From CAYZXU01 sp964482535 (lineage in GTDB: Bacteria > Desulfobacterota > Desulfobacteria > Desulfobacterales > BuS5), in assembly GCA_964482535.1 (NCBI GenBank), contig CAYZXU010000022.1, positions 1 to 25,802 of the forward strand: a stretch of 25,802 nucleotides of DNA, read 5' to 3'. Below, in pieces: positions 24,301 through 25,802 of this stretch. How positions within the stretch are numbered: the stretch's first letter is position 1; every line of letters begins with the position of its first letter. Below the pieces are notes generated by a model that was given only the letters and a program-made list of their open reading frames with translations, was not told the DNA's origin and ran no database searches. The position numbers and the translations under genes were made by a program.

Positions 24301-24783
24301 CGGCTCAATGCTGCAGAAAATACAGATGAAACAAATGATGCAATAAAAAGGCTTTGCGATATTGCTTCAGAATATGGTGATAATGCCTGTGAATTCCTGT
24401 CTGCTCTTCTTATGCAGACAGATACGGATACATACATACATAAAGCTGAAAAGGTAGCATTAATGACAATGCATGCCGCAAAAGGTCTTGAGTTTCCCGT
24501 TGTTTTTGTCACAGGTTGTGAAAAGGATTATATGCCCTTTAGACGCTCACCAAACATTCAGGTTGATATTGATGAAGAAAGAAGGCTTTTTTACGTTGCC
24601 ATGACCAGGGCAAAGGAAAAGCTCTATCTTACATATGCAAAAAAAAGAAGAATTTACGGAAAGATAGTTAAAAGACAGATTTCACCCTTTGTACAGGATA
24701 TGGAAAACGATCTTGTTAAACATGAAACATCCGGTTTTAAAAAGAAAAAAAAGAATATGCACACACAGATAAAACTTTTTTGA
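21343..24783 (+). CDS. Fusion of endonuclease Q-like PHP nuclease and UvrD/Rep-type SF1 helicase
   Basis: The N-terminal half is a PHP-family phosphoesterase like EndoQ, which nicks DNA 5' of deaminated bases and abasic sites. It has ADLHVHSKFSMATAKN (H8, H10), GTGDITHPGW (D42, H45), E93, H108, H164 (PAHIWTPW) and SNSDAHSP (D223, H225). A zinc ribbon follows (C279, C282, C295, C298 in CNIC/CPVC), then GVLYRVEELSDR. A Lys-rich linker (about 430-468) leads to a complete UvrD/Rep helicase: GPGTGKT (488-494), VDEYQDLN (about 677-684), GDPDQSIYGFRG (about 718), QNYRSS, MTMHAAKGLEFPVVF (about 1041) and ERRLFYVAMTRA (about 1078). A low-complexity insert PPPPKNQNKNQNRNRNK lies at about 697-713. The C-terminus is QIKLF, like a beta-clamp motif. 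Inferred role: repair of deaminated DNA, with incision and unwinding in one chain. Confidence 0.88.
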   Translation: MKFIADLHVHSKFSMATAKNLDLENLYIAARLKGITVVGTGDITHPGWLAEIKEKLIPAEPGLFKLKEELSRECDKTVPASCRGKVRFILVSEISNIYKKNGKTRKNHNLVFLPDIESTEIFNSKLDKIGNIKSDGRPILGLDARNLLEILLETTERSFLIPAHIWTPWFSVLGSKSGFDSIKECFEDLSDHIFAVETGLSSDPPMNWRVSQLDGLTLVSNSDAHSPMKLGREANILDTELSYSAIKSAIKSGDPDKFLGTYEFFPEEGKYHMDGHRKCNICFSPKKTIEKNGNCPVCGKPLTLGVLYRVEELSDRINGFKPEKTHPFYSAIPLVDILSSLLQVGPLSKKVKNAHNNLIEKYGPEFPLLHSIPIDDLNRSDIPLLGEAIKRVRKKDVTLLPGYDGEYGKIIIFTPEERESLPGQKSLFLMPATDPLKKTSSKKVRKKQKIKTKSHSPNDSLKRAAPGLNKEQLKAVQYSQGALLIIAGPGTGKTHTITHRMAHLIKNKGVNPENILAVTFTNRAAGEMKERIRKMAGEKKHLPLISTFHSLCFKILNENTEFKGYAILDDNDRKSIISDALKYVKKNSDIAAALSISDLQKGIMSAKQSILKPDDNLESVKGDTDAGMLASVYSAYQSFLSSQKLLDYEDLIFKTVELFENNNDIAKIYQNRFEYIFVDEYQDLNHGQYRIVQALAPPPPKNQNKNQNRNRNKNICVIGDPDQSIYGFRGSDVSYFNRFITDYPQAMVLNLTQNYRSSKTIIEASYQIIKNQIERNSTNRLKAKVYVEKEGFRTVEIIENDSEKSEAVAVAGIIEKLIGGTGFHSIDFGRAEDVQGVKNRSFSDFAVLYRTGNQGKVFSTVFEKHGIPCQVVSRETIFGIKKAAELISLLKTVEGFGTFADLGRINSLLHTGTGRATLETFKIWSYENGFTLSEALTSAAKFPVPGLNAGRQTRLNEFFNIIFQIKSNTKSMAVMEKLIFFSENISRLNAAENTDETNDAIKRLCDIASEYGDNACEFLSALLMQTDTDTYIHKAEKVALMTMHAAKGLEFPVVFVTGCEKDYMPFRRSPNIQVDIDEERRLFYVAMTRAKEKLYLTYAKKRRIYGKIVKRQISPFVQDMENDLVKHETSGFKKKKKNMHTQIKLF

Positions 24784-24824
24784 TGCGTGAAAAAGAGTTA
24801 ACAATATGCTTTCAGGAGATAATT

Positions 24825-25802
24825 TTGGATAAAAGAATAAAAATCAGACTAAAAAAAATCCGCAAATCAATTAAAGAAAAAAACATAGATACCCTGATGG
24901 TGCTTGTTGAGGAAAACCGCAGATATCTCAGTGGCTTCACAGGAGAAGATACCCAGTTTGACGAATCAGCGGGCGCTGTTTTTATCACGCAGGATAAACT
25001 AATCCTTGCAACCGATTCCAGATACGAACTCCAGGCAAAACACGAATCCCCATTATATGAAGTTTTATGTTATAAAAAAGGATTGATAAAAGAACTTCCG
25101 TCTATTTTAACTATATTAAAAGCAGAAAAACTCGGGTTTGAAAGCATACGCATGTCATATATGTGGCATAAAAAAATCATAGAACAGCTAATTTCCGAAA
25201 AGATAGACATAACTCTTGTGGAAACAGAAAATATTGTTGAAAATCTGCGTATAAAAAAAGATGAACAGGAAATAGAACTTACTAAAAAAGCTGTGGATAT
25301 CGCTGAATCGGCTTTTATGGAAACTGCAAAAGAGATTGCTGTGGGCATGACAGAAAAAGAAGCGGCATGGGATCTTGAAAAAAGACTGCGTGAAAAAGGC
25401 GCAGATTCACTCTCTTTTCCGGTAATATGTGCATCGGGCCCCAACAGTGCACTCCCCCATGCCATACCATGTGATAGAAAATTTAAAAAAAATGAGCCTG
25501 TTCTTTTTGACTGGGGAGTTAAATTAAACGGCTACTGTTCGGACATATCAAGAACACTTATAATAGGCGGGCCTGACGAAACATTCAAGAAAGTGTTTAA
25601 AACAGTTATTGAAGCTCAACAAAAAGCCATAAAAGCAATAAAACCCGGCATCAGCAGCAAAAGCATCGACAAAATTGCACGGGATTATATTGAAGAAAAT
25701 GGCTTTAAAGGGAAGTTCAGGCATGGGACAGGTCATGGAACAGGCCTGGCTGTTCATGAACAGCCCTCCATCTCTCCTTTAAAAGAGACAACCCTTGAAC
25801 CT
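24825..25802 (+). CDS. M24 family metallopeptidase, Xaa-Pro aminopeptidase-like (3' truncated)
   Basis: This is a cytoplasmic pita-bread-fold peptidase that removes N-terminal residues before proline. 326 residues are visible and the frame is open at the window end. The N-terminal creatinase-like domain carries NRRYLSGFTGED and ATDSRYELQA. The catalytic domain has KKDEQEIELTKKAVDIAE, SFPVICASGPNSALPHA, the metal-binding aspartates in LFDWGVKLNGYCSDISRT (about 229 and 240), and HGTGHGTGLAVHEQP with the metal histidine near 300. The two glutamate ligands lie beyond the edge. I chose TTG 24825 because AGGAG lies 6 nt upstream and the protein then starts where homologues do. ATG 24783, overlapping the helicase stop as TGATG, is in frame and would add 14 residues. 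Either way it is coupled to the nuclease-helicase gene. Confidence 0.88.
   Translation, partial: MDKRIKIRLKKIRKSIKEKNIDTLMVLVEENRRYLSGFTGEDTQFDESAGAVFITQDKLILATDSRYELQAKHESPLYEVLCYKKGLIKELPSILTILKAEKLGFESIRMSYMWHKKIIEQLISEKIDITLVETENIVENLRIKKDEQEIELTKKAVDIAESAFMETAKEIAVGMTEKEAAWDLEKRLREKGADSLSFPVICASGPNSALPHAIPCDRKFKKNEPVLFDWGVKLNGYCSDISRTLIIGGPDETFKKVFKTVIEAQQKAIKAIKPGISSKSIDKIARDYIEENGFKGKFRHGTGHGTGLAVHEQPSISPLKETTLEP

Noticed and set aside
1..25802. CRISPR array, prophage or defence island
   Set aside because: No regularly spaced repeats, phage structural genes, restriction or toxin-antitoxin genes seen; apart from the fusion helicase the content is housekeeping.

Overview
The window is an AT-rich bacterial chromosome segment carrying mostly housekeeping genes. 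I read it as a draft or metagenome scaffold because of a 100-N spacer at 8539-8638. The gene families (actinobacterial-type LeuB next to Asd, FolE2, a CcsA-like protein next to HemA, an archaeal-type Psd with PssA, a FadL-like porin) and the Gram-negative envelope genes suggest Desulfobacterota, probably near Desulfobacterales. That placement is inference from gene content; no rRNA is present to fix it.

Layout. 1-2640 (minus): a grpE-dnaK chaperone operon ending in a hairpin terminator. 2834-3087 (minus): a signal recognition particle RNA of the long form, with an Alu-like 5' domain as well as the conserved S domain. 3204-4795 (plus): psd-pssA, which make phosphatidylethanolamine. 4887-6989 (plus): a leuB-type dehydrogenase and asd. 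7059-8535 (plus): greA, rpoZ and a TtcA-like tRNA thiolase. After the gap come folE2, a FadL-like outer-membrane protein, a CcsA/HemX-like membrane protein and hemA (8669-13121, plus). 13122-13640 holds a 140-bp inverted-repeat element, a bidirectional terminator and tRNA-Val(GAC). 13641-18340 (minus) reads uspA-rimO-ispB-secreted protein-pgsA. 18542-21118 (plus) is clpB, divergent from uspA. 21119-21342 carries unusually elaborate RNA secondary structure. 21343-24783 (plus) is a 1146-residue fusion of an endonuclease Q-like PHP nuclease with a UvrD/Rep helicase. It is followed by an M24 (Xaa-Pro) peptidase cut by the window edge.

Functional themes are protein quality control (DnaK, GrpE, ClpB, UspA), phospholipid synthesis (Psd, PssA, PgsA), heme and cytochrome c biogenesis (HemA, CcsA), translation and RNA modification (RimO, TtcA-like, SRP RNA, tRNA-Val) and DNA repair. 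The most interesting items are the EndoQ-helicase fusion, which ends in QIKLF, a close match to a beta-sliding-clamp binding pentapeptide; the structured RNA candidate just upstream of it; and the long-form SRP RNA. I found no CRISPR array, prophage, transposase gene or toxin-antitoxin pair.
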